From: CAWEWH01 sp963812775
GTDB taxonomy: Bacteria > Pseudomonadota > Alphaproteobacteria > Rhizobiales > Beijerinckiaceae
Direction: 5' to 3'
NCBI GenBank assembly: GCA_963812775.1
Contig: CAWEWH010000007.1
Location: forward strand, 1,178,001-1,242,000
DNA length: 64,000 nt
The first letter of the stretch is position 1. Each line of letters begins with the position of its first letter. The notes beneath the pieces are model-generated. The model was given only the letters and a program-made list of their open reading frames with translations. It ran no database searches and was not told the DNA's origin. The translations under genes were made by a program, and so were the position numbers. Below are positions 48,138 to 56,171 of this stretch, piece by piece.

Positions 48138-48224
48138 CCGTCCTCTCTTCCCCGGCTGCGGCCGGCTGCGCCCATGCGCGGTCTAACCCAATAGGGCAAG
48201 GCTCGCAACGCACGGGACAATCCA

Positions 48225-48638
48225 TCACCCCCGCGCCGATCGTTCGGCGCGGGCCTCGATCACCACGAAAGCCTGCGCCACCGGCGGATCGTCGGTGAGC
48301 GACACATGCACGACGGCCTCGTAGCCTTCAGGTGTAATGGCTTTGAGGCGATTCAATGCCCCGCCGCTGAGCCGCATGGTCGGGCGGCCGCCCGGCAGGT
48401 TGACCACTTCCATGTCGCGCCAGAAGACTCCACCCCGCATGCCGGTGCCCAGCGACTTGGCACAGGCCTCCTTGGCGGCGAAGCGACGAGCGTAGGAGGC
48501 AGCGCGCGTAGCGCGCCGGTCGCTGCGGGCGCGCTCGCCCGCCGTGAACAGGCGATGGGTGAAGCGCTCGCCGAAACGGGCGAGCGATCGCTCGATACGC
48601 CGGATATCGCAGAGATCGGAGCCGATGCCGAGAATCAT
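48225..48638 (-). CDS. acpS: holo-[acyl-carrier-protein] synthase
   Basis: A 137-residue phosphopantetheinyl transferase that activates ACP. Mg-binding residues are in MILGIGSDLCDIRRIERSLA and in YARRFAAKEACAKSLGTGMR. The C-terminal strand is AVVHVSLTDDPPVAQAFVVI. Length is normal (125-140). It is upstream of the lepB pair in the same direction. Usually pdxJ is directly upstream; here aqpZ and a repeat intervene. Confidence 0.95.
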   Translation of the reverse strand: MILGIGSDLCDIRRIERSLARFGERFTHRLFTAGERARSDRRATRAASYARRFAAKEACAKSLGTGMRGGVFWRDMEVVNLPGGRPTMRLSGGALNRLKAITPEGYEAVVHVSLTDDPPVAQAFVVIEARAERSARG

Positions 48639-48676
48639 GAACCTGTCATAGCGCGCGGTGTCGGGAACAAGGAACC

Positions 48677-48707
48677 AAAACGAAAGGGCGCCCGGCCGGA
48701 CGCCCCT
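48677..48707 (-). terminator. Rho-independent terminator downstream of aqpZ
   Basis: On the minus strand GGGCGTCC, loop GGCC, GGGCGCCC forms an 8-bp stem (one T:G pair) followed by TTTCGTTTTGG. It lies about 155 bp past the aqpZ stop and 39 bp before the acpS start, so it would end aqpZ transcription. Confidence 0.75.
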
Positions 48708-48827
48708 TCAGTGCTCACGCTAGCCAATGGCGCGGACGGGATCGTCCCGTTTGGGTCAAGTCCCCGCCGCAGGTGATCAGGCTTGGCGGGGTGGCACGCA
48801 CCTTGAGGCGATGATGCCCGCCACCCA

Positions 48828-48850
48828 TTAACCACCGGTAAATTGGTTAA
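48828..48850. promoter_or_regulatory. inverted repeat TTAACCA/TGGTTAA upstream of acpS
   Basis: Perfect 7-bp arms TTAACCA (48828-48834) and TGGTTAA (48844-48850) with 9 nt between. TTAACC is the CtrA half-site word in Hyphomicrobiales, but the arrangement is inverted. It sits just after the aqpZ stop, 190 bp upstream of acpS. Confidence 0.35.
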
Positions 48851-48861
48851 AATGCCATCGA

Positions 48862-49575
48862 TCAGGGTCTTCCCCCGGCCACCGCCTCGCGGAAGAACAC
48901 ACCCGCCACCGCTCCCGCCACCGTCGGCACCAAGAGGAACAGCCAGACCTGTTTCAAAGCCTCGCCGCCAACGAACACGGCGGGTCCAAGGCTGCGGGCC
49001 GGATTCACCGAGAGGCCGGTGACGTTGATGAAGGGAAAATGCAGGGCAAACAGCGTAAGCCCGATGATAAGGCCCGCAACCTGCAGATTCAGCGTCGGAT
49101 TGGTGGACGCAAGGATCACATAGATGAAGATGAAGGTGGCCAGAAATTCGACGATGACGGCCGCCATGAGCCCGTATTTGCCGAGGTAGTTCTCGCCCCA
49201 GCCGTTCTGGCCGAGGCCGGCCGTGGCAACGTCATAGCCGGCGAGCTTACCTTTCAGGATGAGCACCAGGAGCCCGGCTCCGATAATGCCGCCGATGAGC
49301 TGGGCGACGATGTAGCCCCCCGCCTCTGCCCACGACATGCGCCCGGCGGTCGCCATCGCCACGCTGACTGCGGGATTGATATGGCAGCCCGAAATCGGGC
49401 CGATGGCGTAGGCCATCGCAGTCACCGCCAAGCCGAAGCTGAAGGCAATGCCGATGACATTGACTGCTGTAGCGCCGGTGGCGCCGGTTCCGATCGCGAC
49501 CGCCCCGCAACCGACCAAAATGAGCACGGCCGTGCCGAAGCATTCCGCCAAGTATCTCGACATTCCTTGGTTCAT
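48862..49575 (-). CDS. aqpZ: aquaporin Z
   Basis: A 237-residue MIP-family water channel with six helices and two NPA half-helices, ISGCHINPAVSVA and LSVNPARSLGPAVF. The selectivity-filter pattern (Phe, His, Cys/Arg region FPFINVTGL) matches AqpZ rather than GlpF. The ATG at 49575 is preceded by GGGAGG. The gene separates pdxJ from acpS, which are normally adjacent, and a palindromic repeat lies between it and pdxJ. Confidence 0.95.
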   Translation of the reverse strand: MNQGMSRYLAECFGTAVLILVGCGAVAIGTGATGATAVNVIGIAFSFGLAVTAMAYAIGPISGCHINPAVSVAMATAGRMSWAEAGGYIVAQLIGGIIGAGLLVLILKGKLAGYDVATAGLGQNGWGENYLGKYGLMAAVIVEFLATFIFIYVILASTNPTLNLQVAGLIIGLTLFALHFPFINVTGLSVNPARSLGPAVFVGGEALKQVWLFLLVPTVAGAVAGVFFREAVAGGRP

Positions 49576-49654
49576 CGTCGCCTCCCTCTCACGATCAAAT
49601 TCGTAACGAGCCGGCGCAAGCTTGGCTAGCGCGCGATCCGCATGCGCTCTTCTC

Positions 49655-49757
49655 GAGCACGATCCGATCTCGCTGAGACCGGATCGTGCTCTATATCTTT
49701 GATTTGGCGCATGATCTCATCCGAAAACCGCACACACTTTTCGGGATCATGCGCTAA
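49655..49757 (-). repeat. Hyphomicrobiales palindromic repeat, double-hairpin copy
   Basis: On the minus strand it begins GCGCATGATCCCGAAAAGTG, has GGTTTTCGG and GATCATGCGCCAAATC, and ends with a 12-bp stem GAGCACGATCCG/CGGATCGTGCTC. I recognise this as a repeat widespread in Hyphomicrobiales. A shorter copy is at 15915. Its first bases overlap the pdxJ stop (49754-49756). Confidence 0.8.
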
Positions 49758-50542
49758 CGCGGGCGCTGTTGCTGGACGTGCGCCACGCCGCGGCCCTCGT
49801 CCATTGCGGCGCGCATCTCCCTCACCGCCGCATCGAGACCGACGAAGATCGCCTCCCCGACGATGAAATGGCCGATATTCAGCTCGGCGAGCTCGGGGAT
49901 GGCGGCGACCGGCTTCACGGAAGCGGTGGTGAGGCCGTGACCGGCATGGACCTCGAGACCGAGGGACGCGCCATGGGCGGCCGCCCGCTCGAGGCGACGG
50001 AGCTCGCGCTTGATCTTGGCCTCGTCGCCCTCGAGGAAGGCGTGGCAGAAGCTGCCCGTATGCAGTTCGACGACGGGAACGCCGAGCTCGACGGCCGCGT
50101 CCATGACGGCCGTTTCCGCTTCCACGAAGAGCGAAACGCGGATGCCGGCCTCACCGAGGCGATCGACCACCGGTTTCAGCCGGTTGTGCCGACCGACGAT
50201 GGCCAAGCCGCCCTCGGTGGTCACCTCCTCGCGCCGCTCGGGGACCAGGCAGGCGGCATGCGGCTTGATGCGCAGCGCAATGGCGATCATCTCGGGGGTC
50301 GCGGCGAGCTCGAAATTCAAGGGCACGCCGAGCTCGGCCTTGAGCCGCACCATGTCGTCATCGCGGATATGGCGGCGATCCTCCCGGAGATGGGCGGTGA
50401 TGCCGTCGGCGCCCGCCGCCACAGCAATTTCGGCGGCCCGCATCGGGTCGGGATGCAGGCCGCCCCGCGCATTGCGCACCGTCGCCACGTGATCGATGTT
50501 GACGCCCAGCCGCAGGTGCCGGGTCGGATCGGGTTGGGTCAT
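49754..50542 (-). CDS. pdxJ: pyridoxine 5'-phosphate synthase
   Basis: A 262-residue TIM-barrel enzyme closing the pyridine ring from 3-amino-2-oxopropyl phosphate and deoxyxylulose phosphate (DXP-dependent vitamin B6 route). Conserved segments: RLGVNIDHVATVRNARGG, DGITAHLREDRRHIRDDD and VELHTGSFCHAF, with the phosphate-binding VHAGHGLTT and NIGHFIVGEAIF. Length is normal. It lies upstream of aqpZ and acpS in the same direction. Confidence 0.97.
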   Translation of the reverse strand: MTQPDPTRHLRLGVNIDHVATVRNARGGLHPDPMRAAEIAVAAGADGITAHLREDRRHIRDDDMVRLKAELGVPLNFELAATPEMIAIALRIKPHAACLVPERREEVTTEGGLAIVGRHNRLKPVVDRLGEAGIRVSLFVEAETAVMDAAVELGVPVVELHTGSFCHAFLEGDEAKIKRELRRLERAAAHGASLGLEVHAGHGLTTASVKPVAAIPELAELNIGHFIVGEAIFVGLDAAVREMRAAMDEGRGVAHVQQQRPR

Positions 50543-50685
50543 GCTCGTCGTCCGCCGCCGCGCCCGTCGTTTACGCGAAACGTCCCCTCCACGCCAGAAA
50601 GGCCAAGTCGGCGCTTCCGCCCGTGGATTCCATGATGATCGAAAGGCATCGCGGAACGCCTCCTAGGTCGCGATGCGTATTGGTG

Positions 50686-50769
50686 ATCAGTCCCCGCCAG
50701 CTCAGGTCAAGTGAAGCGGCGGCTTTTGCGGTTCGTAGAATGTTGAAATACTGTCGGGTGGGGACTGAT
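50686..50769. repeat. 13-bp inverted repeat upstream of the 50792 gene
   Basis: ATCAGTCCCCGCC (50686-50698) and GGTGGGGACTGAT (50757-50769) pair at 12 of 13 positions across 58 nt. The right arm ends 22 bp before the start of the small plus-strand gene. It could be an operator or the ends of a small insertion. Confidence 0.5.
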
Positions 50770-50791
50770 TCGTTGGCGGGCGGCTGATTAC

Positions 50792-51061
50792 ATGTTGAGC
50801 GACGATCTCAATGCATTGCAGCACCAGGGCATCATCTGCGAATGGCAGATGAGCCGTGAGCTGCAAAGCCTGCCTGGCGGTTTTTCCGAAGTCGTCGACG
50901 TGGTGAAGGTCACCATACCTTCGCAGGTTACGACCGAGCAGCTCGCGAACGTCTGCGATGTGCTTGACCGATACCAGCGGATCAAAGCATTCCGGCGCGC
51001 CGCCATAGCATTCGTCGAAGGCGTGCCCTTGTCACGGCTCACGGGCGCGCGCGCCGTCTAG
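50792..51061 (+). CDS. small protein of unknown function
   Basis: An 89-residue soluble protein (MLSDDLNALQHQGIICEWQM ... AFVEGVPLSRLTGARAV). It has mixed helical character and one Cys. I do not recognise a family. It is preceded by a 13-bp inverted repeat and 249 bp without other genes, upstream of the dienelactone hydrolase gene. Codon use looks like its neighbours, so it may be real, but no strong ribosome-binding site is visible. Confidence 0.45.
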   Translation: MLSDDLNALQHQGIICEWQMSRELQSLPGGFSEVVDVVKVTIPSQVTTEQLANVCDVLDRYQRIKAFRRAAIAFVEGVPLSRLTGARAV

Positions 51062-51181
51062 CTGGCATTCCCGCGCCCGCCCCTCGCCTACCCCCGCCCG
51101 CAGCATCGGCCAAGAAGTGGTGGCTTCGGCGCGCCGCTCTTGCCATAAGGCGGTCGCTCATTCGCAGGGGGAGAATGTTCG

Positions 51182-51847
51182 ATGGGAGAGACGATCCAGC
51201 TACGCGCCGGGGACGGCTTCACGCTTGGCGCCTACAAGGCCGCCCCGAAGGGCAAGGCGAAGGGCGGCATCGTCGTCATCCAGGAGATTTTCGGCGTCAA
51301 CAACCATATCCGCAGGGTGGCCGACGGCTTCGCGGCCGACGGTTATCTCGCCATCGCGCCGGCCTTCTATGACCGCATCAGCCCGGGCGTCGAGACCGGA
51401 TACAGCCCCGAGGACATCCAGAAGGGCTTCGGCTTCCGGCAGAAAGCCGGCACCGACACGGCGCTGATGGATATCGACGCGGCCCGCAAGGCGGCGTCCG
51501 AGGGCGGTAAGGTCGGCGTCGTCGGCTATTGCTGGGGCGGCTTCCTGTCCTGGTGTTCGGGCTCGCGGCTGACCGGGTTTTCGGGCGCCGTCGTCTATTA
51601 CGGCGGCGGCATCGGCGGCGTGGCGGGGGAGACGCCGAAGTGCCCCGTGCTCGCCCATTTCGGCGAGCGCGACCAGCACATCCCGTTGACCAACGTCGAC
51701 AAGCTTCGGCCCCACAAGAACGTCGAAGTGCACGTTTACGCCGCCGACCACGGCTTCAATTGCGACGAGCGCGGCTCCTACGACAAGGCGAGCGCCGAGA
51801 TGGCACGGCAGCGGACCCTGGCGTTCTTCGGCAAGGTCTTGGGCTGA
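51182..51847 (+). CDS. dienelactone hydrolase family protein
   Basis: A 221-residue alpha/beta hydrolase. The catalytic Cys is in VVGYCWGGF (residue 117), the acid in FGERDQHIP and the His in AADHGFNCDERG; the conserved Glu is in IQEIFGVNNHIR (about residue 35). This is the DLH triad of enzymes that open dienelactones in chloroaromatic breakdown, but many members have unknown ester substrates, and no aromatic pathway is nearby. GGGGGAG precedes the ATG. It lies upstream of rpsF with 255 bp between. Confidence 0.9.
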   Translation: MGETIQLRAGDGFTLGAYKAAPKGKAKGGIVVIQEIFGVNNHIRRVADGFAADGYLAIAPAFYDRISPGVETGYSPEDIQKGFGFRQKAGTDTALMDIDAARKAASEGGKVGVVGYCWGGFLSWCSGSRLTGFSGAVVYYGGGIGGVAGETPKCPVLAHFGERDQHIPLTNVDKLRPHKNVEVHVYAADHGFNCDERGSYDKASAEMARQRTLAFFGKVLG

Positions 51848-52102
51848 CGACCGTCCGAGGCTTCCGGAAGCATGCCCAAGGCTTGCTATGGGGCGGCAAA
51901 TGCCGTAACTCGCGCCTTCGCGTTCGCTCCGGCCAGGGGCTGAACGGACGGCGCCTCGGCTTGCGAGCCAACTTGCAAGCCAAGGCGCAGGGCCTGAGGG
52001 CCTGTCGTCCCGTGTCCCTGCCTTCGACCCCTCGCTCGGGCCTCAACAGGCTCGAAGGGCTTGGCGCCGGCGGAACGCCGCAACGATGGAGAAAGGCCCG
52101 TC

Positions 52103-52603
52103 ATGCCTCTTTACGAACACGTCGTCCTGGCGCGCCAGGACGCGACCGCGCAGCAGGTGGAGGCTCTTGTCGAGCAATACAAGGGTGTCATCGAAGCCGG
52201 CGGCGGCAAGGTGACCAAGACCGAGATGTGGGGCGTCAAGTCCCTCGCGTTCCGCATCAAGAAGAACCGCAAGGCGCATTTCGCCTTCCTGAACGTCGAC
52301 GCGCCTCCCGCCGCGCTCACCGAGGTGGAGCGCCAGGAGCGCATCAACGAGGACGTGCTGCGCTTCATGACCATCCGCGTCGAGGAGCATGAAGAAGGCC
52401 CCTCGGCCATGATGCAGAAGCGCGACCGCGACGAGCGGCGCGAGCGCGAAGGCTTTGGCGGCGGCTTCGGTGGCGGCGGTTTTGGCGGCGGCGGCCGCTT
52501 CGACCGTGACAGGGGGGATCGCGGTGATCGCGGCGACCGCCCGCGCCGTGATCGCCCGCGCGAGGCTGAAGCCGACGCCCCCGCCGCAACGGAGGAGAGC
52601 TGA
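52103..52603 (+). CDS. rpsF: 30S ribosomal protein S6
   Basis: A 166-residue S6 protein. The conserved core is the first 95 residues (PLYEHVVLARQDATAQQVEA, VTKTEMWGVKSLAFRIKKNR, VLRFMTIRVEEHEEGPS). The C-terminal 70 residues are low-complexity: a Gly/Phe run (GFGGGFGGGG) and Arg-Asp-Gly repeats ending REAEADAPAATEES. A GGAG-rich site precedes the ATG. It starts the rpsF-rpsR-DUF2232-rplI operon. S6 binds S18 and 16S rRNA in the platform. Confidence 0.96.
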   Translation: MPLYEHVVLARQDATAQQVEALVEQYKGVIEAGGGKVTKTEMWGVKSLAFRIKKNRKAHFAFLNVDAPPAALTEVERQERINEDVLRFMTIRVEEHEEGPSAMMQKRDRDERREREGFGGGFGGGGFGGGGRFDRDRGDRGDRGDRPRRDRPREAEADAPAATEES

Positions 52604-52605
52604 TC

Positions 52606-52848
52606 ATGGCCGCTCCTGCCTCTCCGCGCCGACCGTTCTTCCGCCGCCGCAAGACCTGCCCGTTCTCCGGCGCCGGCGCGCCAAAGATCGACTACAAGGA
52701 CACGCGCTTGCTGTCCCGCTACATTTCCGAGCGGGGCAAGATCGTGCCCTCGCGCATCACCGCGGTTTCGGCCAAGAAGCAACGCGAACTGGCGCAAGCC
52801 ATCAAGCGCGCCCGCTTCCTCGGTCTTCTGCCCTACGTGATCCGCTGA
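52606..52848 (+). CDS. rpsR: 30S ribosomal protein S18
   Basis: An 80-residue protein with the S18 signature: KTCPFSGAGAPKIDYKDTRL, LSRYISERGKIVPSRITAVS, AKKQRELAQAIKRARFLGLL. It binds 16S rRNA as a heterodimer with S6. Two bases separate it from rpsF, so they are translationally linked. The frame is clean. Confidence 0.97.
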   Translation: MAAPASPRRPFFRRRKTCPFSGAGAPKIDYKDTRLLSRYISERGKIVPSRITAVSAKKQRELAQAIKRARFLGLLPYVIR

Positions 52849-52944
52849 TGCGATGACTTCCCGCCCTTGGCGGGCGACTTCGACACGTGCTGGGGTGGGC
52901 TTGACCCGCCCCTAACCCTGCGGAAAGGCAGCGGGACAGCGACG

Positions 52945-53937
52945 ATGATCAAGCTGATCTTCATTGGCGCCGGCGCCGGTCTCGTCTCGACGTTGCTTGC
53001 GGCGACGATCGTGACGGGCTCAGCCATCAGCCTCTTGCTGACTCTCTTGATCCCATTGCCGCTGATGATCGTGGCGCTTGGCTGGCATCCGCTGGTCGGC
53101 CTGCTCGGCGGCGTCCTTGCGTGCCTCGTGCTGAGCCTCGTCTTCCACGACGGCGTGGCGGTGATCTTCGCCGTCACCATCGTCGTGCCTGCGTGGCTCT
53201 TGTCGCAGCTTTTCCTGCTGCCGCGAGCCGCGGGCGATGGTGGGCAGCCGCCGCGATGGCTTGATCCAGGCGTCGTGCTTATCGCGGCCGCGCTTTATGC
53301 CGTGCTCATCACGCTCATCGGCGCCCTGGACATAAACACCGACTATGGCGAGTTCAGGCAGACGCTTGTCGCCCAGTCCGAGCGGACATTGCGCCTGGTC
53401 TTCGGTATGTCAAAGGACGGGCCGCTCAGGGCGCCCGATGGCCGCGACATCTCGGCTGGCGATGTCTCAGCCTTCGCGGCGCAGCTGGCGAGCATCATCC
53501 CGTTCGCGGTGGTCACGGTCTTCACCATCACGTACGCGTTGAGCGGTTGGCTCGCCACGCGCGTCGTCCATAAATCAGGCCTGCTGCGCCGGCCGCTCCC
53601 CACCCTCTCCGACCTTGCCCTGCCGCGCGGCACCGCCATCCTGCTCGGCTTGGCGTTCCTCGCCAGCCTGCTTCCCGGCTTTGCGGGCTTCGTGGCCCGT
53701 CTGACCGCCTCCAATCTCCTGTTCGCCTTCATGCTGCTCGGCTTTGCCGTGCTGCACAGCCTGACGCGTGGCTTCGGCGGCCGCGGCCTGGTTCTGACGA
53801 TCACCTGGCTCACAACCCTCCTCGTCGGTTTCACCGGCGTGCTGGTCGCCGGCCTCGGTCTCGTCGAGCAGGTCTTCGGCCTGCGCGCCCGCCAAGCCCG
53901 GCGTCGTGGTCCGCCCTCTCCCCCTAACCCCACGTGA
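52945..53937 (+). CDS. DUF2232 membrane protein
   Basis: A 330-residue inner-membrane protein with about eight helices (for example ISLLLTLLIPLPLMIVALGW, VAVIFAVTIVVPAWLLSQLF, LFAFMLLGFAVLHSLTRGF). DUF2232 genes regularly lie between rpsR and rplI in alphaproteobacteria; the role is unknown. The ATG at 52945 follows GGAAAGG. The C-terminal tail is basic and Pro-rich. Confidence 0.85.
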   Translation: MIKLIFIGAGAGLVSTLLAATIVTGSAISLLLTLLIPLPLMIVALGWHPLVGLLGGVLACLVLSLVFHDGVAVIFAVTIVVPAWLLSQLFLLPRAAGDGGQPPRWLDPGVVLIAAALYAVLITLIGALDINTDYGEFRQTLVAQSERTLRLVFGMSKDGPLRAPDGRDISAGDVSAFAAQLASIIPFAVVTVFTITYALSGWLATRVVHKSGLLRRPLPTLSDLALPRGTAILLGLAFLASLLPGFAGFVARLTASNLLFAFMLLGFAVLHSLTRGFGGRGLVLTITWLTTLLVGFTGVLVAGLGLVEQVFGLRARQARRRGPPSPPNPT

Positions 53938-53965
53938 TTTTCTCGAGACCCGAAAGGACCAATCC

Positions 53966-54532
53966 ATGGAAGTGATCCTGCTCGAACGCGTCGCGAAGCT
54001 CGGCCAGATGGGCGACACCGTGCGTGTCAAGGACGGCTTTGCGCGCAACTTCCTCTTGCCGCGCGGCAAGGCGCTGCGCGCCACCAAGGAAAACAAGGAA
54101 CGCTTCGAGAAGGAGCGCACCCAGCTCGAGGCGCGCAATCTCGATGCCAAGAAAGAGGCCGATGCCGTGGCCGCCAAGCTCGACGGCAAGAGCTTCATGA
54201 TCATCCGCCAGGCCGGTGAATCGGGCTCCCTCTATGGCTCGGTGGCGAGCCGCGACATCGCCGAGGCGTTGACGCAGGGCGGTTTCAGCGTCAATCGCCA
54301 ACAGATCGCGCTGAACCATCCGATCAAGGCGCTGGGTCTGCATACCGTTCCGATCACACTCCACCCCGAAGTCGAAGCGAAGGTCACCATCAACGTGGCG
54401 CGCAGCCCCGATGAGGCCGAACGCCAGGCTCGCGGCGAGCAGATCGTCGTCAAGGCCGAGGACAATCTCGGCGATCTCGGCCTCGAAGTGGGCGCCGCCC
54501 TCGCCGATGCCGCCGGCCAGCCGGAAACCTAG
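53966..54532 (+). CDS. rplI: 50S ribosomal protein L9
   Basis: A 188-residue ribosomal protein with the L9 N-terminal signature MEVILLERVAKLGQMGDTVR, VKDGFARNFLLPRGKALRAT, a long central helix (KERFEKERTQLEARNLDAK) and the C-terminal RNA-binding domain. The C-terminal 30 residues are an alphaproteobacterial extension. AAAGGACC precedes the ATG. It ends the rpsF operon. Confidence 0.97.
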   Translation: MEVILLERVAKLGQMGDTVRVKDGFARNFLLPRGKALRATKENKERFEKERTQLEARNLDAKKEADAVAAKLDGKSFMIIRQAGESGSLYGSVASRDIAEALTQGGFSVNRQQIALNHPIKALGLHTVPITLHPEVEAKVTINVARSPDEAERQARGEQIVVKAEDNLGDLGLEVGAALADAAGQPET

Positions 54533-54645
54533 AGGGCACATGCTCTCGATGGAGGAGTGACGGTACGGTTGCGTCCGTTGAAATTCTCGCGGATCACTTC
54601 CATAATTTCGGGGATGCGGCACGACATGGATCGCGAGGGCGTCCC

Positions 54646-55902
54646 ATGCGCTGGTTGCTGCGTACGGTGCTTGGCGGGTTGATCCGTCATGGCCGCCTCG
54701 AGGTGGTTCCCTGGAATGGCCCGCCGTTCACGGTTGGCGACGGCAGCGGTCCGCCACTGCGGCTGATCCTCACCGACCGCCGCGCTGCGCTGCGCCTCAT
54801 TGCCCACCCCGACCTCGCCTTCGGCGAGCTCTACATGGACGGCCGGCTGCGCGTGGAGGGGGGCGACATCGCAGCCATGCTCGCGCTTTTCCTGGAGAAC
54901 ACGGCCAACGGCGTCGTCGTGCCGTGGCCGGCTCACGTCGTTCGCTTCTGGCGCCTGCTCATTCGACGCATCGCCCAACACAATGCGGGCGCGCGTGCGC
55001 AGCGCAACGTCGCTCACCACTACGACCTCGACGGCCGCCTCTATTCGCTGTTCCTCGACGCCGACCGGCAATATTCCTGCGCCTATTTCGAGACGCCCGA
55101 TCAGGGCCTCGACGAGGCGCAGCTCGCCAAGAAGCGCCATATCGCCGCCAAGCTTCTGGTCGAGCCCGGGACGCGGATCCTCGATATCGGGTCAGGCTGG
55201 GGCGGTCTCGCGCTTTATCTCGCGGAGCGGGCCGGCGCCGACGTGACCGGCATCACGCTCTCGGAGGAGCAGCTCGCCGTGGCGCGGGGCCGGGGGAGCG
55301 AGCGGGGGCTGGAACGGCCGCCGCAATTCCGCCTCCAGGACTACCGCGCCGTGGACGAGACCTTCGACCGCATCGTCTCGGTGGGGATGTTCGAGCATGT
55401 GGGCGTTGGCTTCTACCGCAAGTTCTTCAGGCATGTGGCGAAGCTGCTGACCGACGACGGCGTCATGCTGCTGCATTCGATCGGCCGCACTGAAGGACCG
55501 GCAGCGACGAGCCCATGGACCGCCAAATACATCTTCCCGGGCGGCTATATTCCGGCACTGTCGGAAGTGGTCACGGCCATCGAGAAATCCGGGCTCGTCA
55601 TCACCGACATCGAGATCCTGCGCCTGCACTATGCCGAGACGGTGAAGGCTTGGCGCCAGCGTTTCCATGCGCGGCGCGAGGAGGTGCTGGCGCTCTATGA
55701 CGAACGCTTCTTCCGCATGTGGGATTTTTACCTCGCCGGCTCCGAGATGTCGTTCCGCTTCAACGGCATGATGGTGATGCAGATCCAGATCGCCAAGCGT
55801 CACGGCACGGTGCCGCTCACCCGCGATTACATCGCCGAGCGCGAGCGCCGACTGCGCTTGGCCGAAGGCCGTCGCGCCAACCTGCGGCTGGCCGGCGAGT
55901 AG
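54646..55902 (+). CDS. cfa: cyclopropane-fatty-acyl-phospholipid synthase family protein
   Basis: A 418-residue SAM-dependent enzyme that methylenates unsaturated acyl chains in membrane phospholipid. Characteristic segments are VAHHYDLDGRLYSLFLD, RQYSCAYFETPDQGLDEAQ, the SAM site ILDIGSGWGGLALYLAERA and VSVGMFEHVGVGFYRKFFRH, plus the C-terminal DERFFRMWDFYLAGSEMSFR. An alternative is a related methyltransferase of similar sequence. It lies between rplI and dnaB, which are otherwise often neighbours. Confidence 0.9.
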   Translation: MRWLLRTVLGGLIRHGRLEVVPWNGPPFTVGDGSGPPLRLILTDRRAALRLIAHPDLAFGELYMDGRLRVEGGDIAAMLALFLENTANGVVVPWPAHVVRFWRLLIRRIAQHNAGARAQRNVAHHYDLDGRLYSLFLDADRQYSCAYFETPDQGLDEAQLAKKRHIAAKLLVEPGTRILDIGSGWGGLALYLAERAGADVTGITLSEEQLAVARGRGSERGLERPPQFRLQDYRAVDETFDRIVSVGMFEHVGVGFYRKFFRHVAKLLTDDGVMLLHSIGRTEGPAATSPWTAKYIFPGGYIPALSEVVTAIEKSGLVITDIEILRLHYAETVKAWRQRFHARREEVLALYDERFFRMWDFYLAGSEMSFRFNGMMVMQIQIAKRHGTVPLTRDYIAERERRLRLAEGRRANLRLAGE

Positions 55903-56113
55903 GCGGCGGCCGAACAGCGCTGCAACAGTCAAGGCCTTGCACGCAGCGCCGGCGGCGGCGCTCACCGATGGCTCTCAACAGAAATGAATTTCAGCCGCCG
56001 CGCCAATCGCTTGCAGGCCGCGCCGGTTGACAGTCCTGTGCACTGAACTGTATGTTCCCGCTTTGTTCATATGGGCGATTCTGCCCTACACGGCAGTGCC
56101 GTTAGGTCGCGGA

Positions 56114-56160
56114 CCAACCTTCAAACGGGCCAACCTTCAAACGGGCCAATCTCAAACGGA
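56114..56160 (+). repeat. short tandem repeat in the dnaB leader
   Basis: Two exact copies of the 16-mer CCAACCTTCAAACGGG (56114-56129, 56130-56145) and a third shortened copy to 56160, 12 bp before the dnaB ATG. It lies where the mRNA leader should be. Slippage or a structural role are both possible. Confidence 0.75.
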
Positions 56161-56171
56161 CCGCCGCAACG

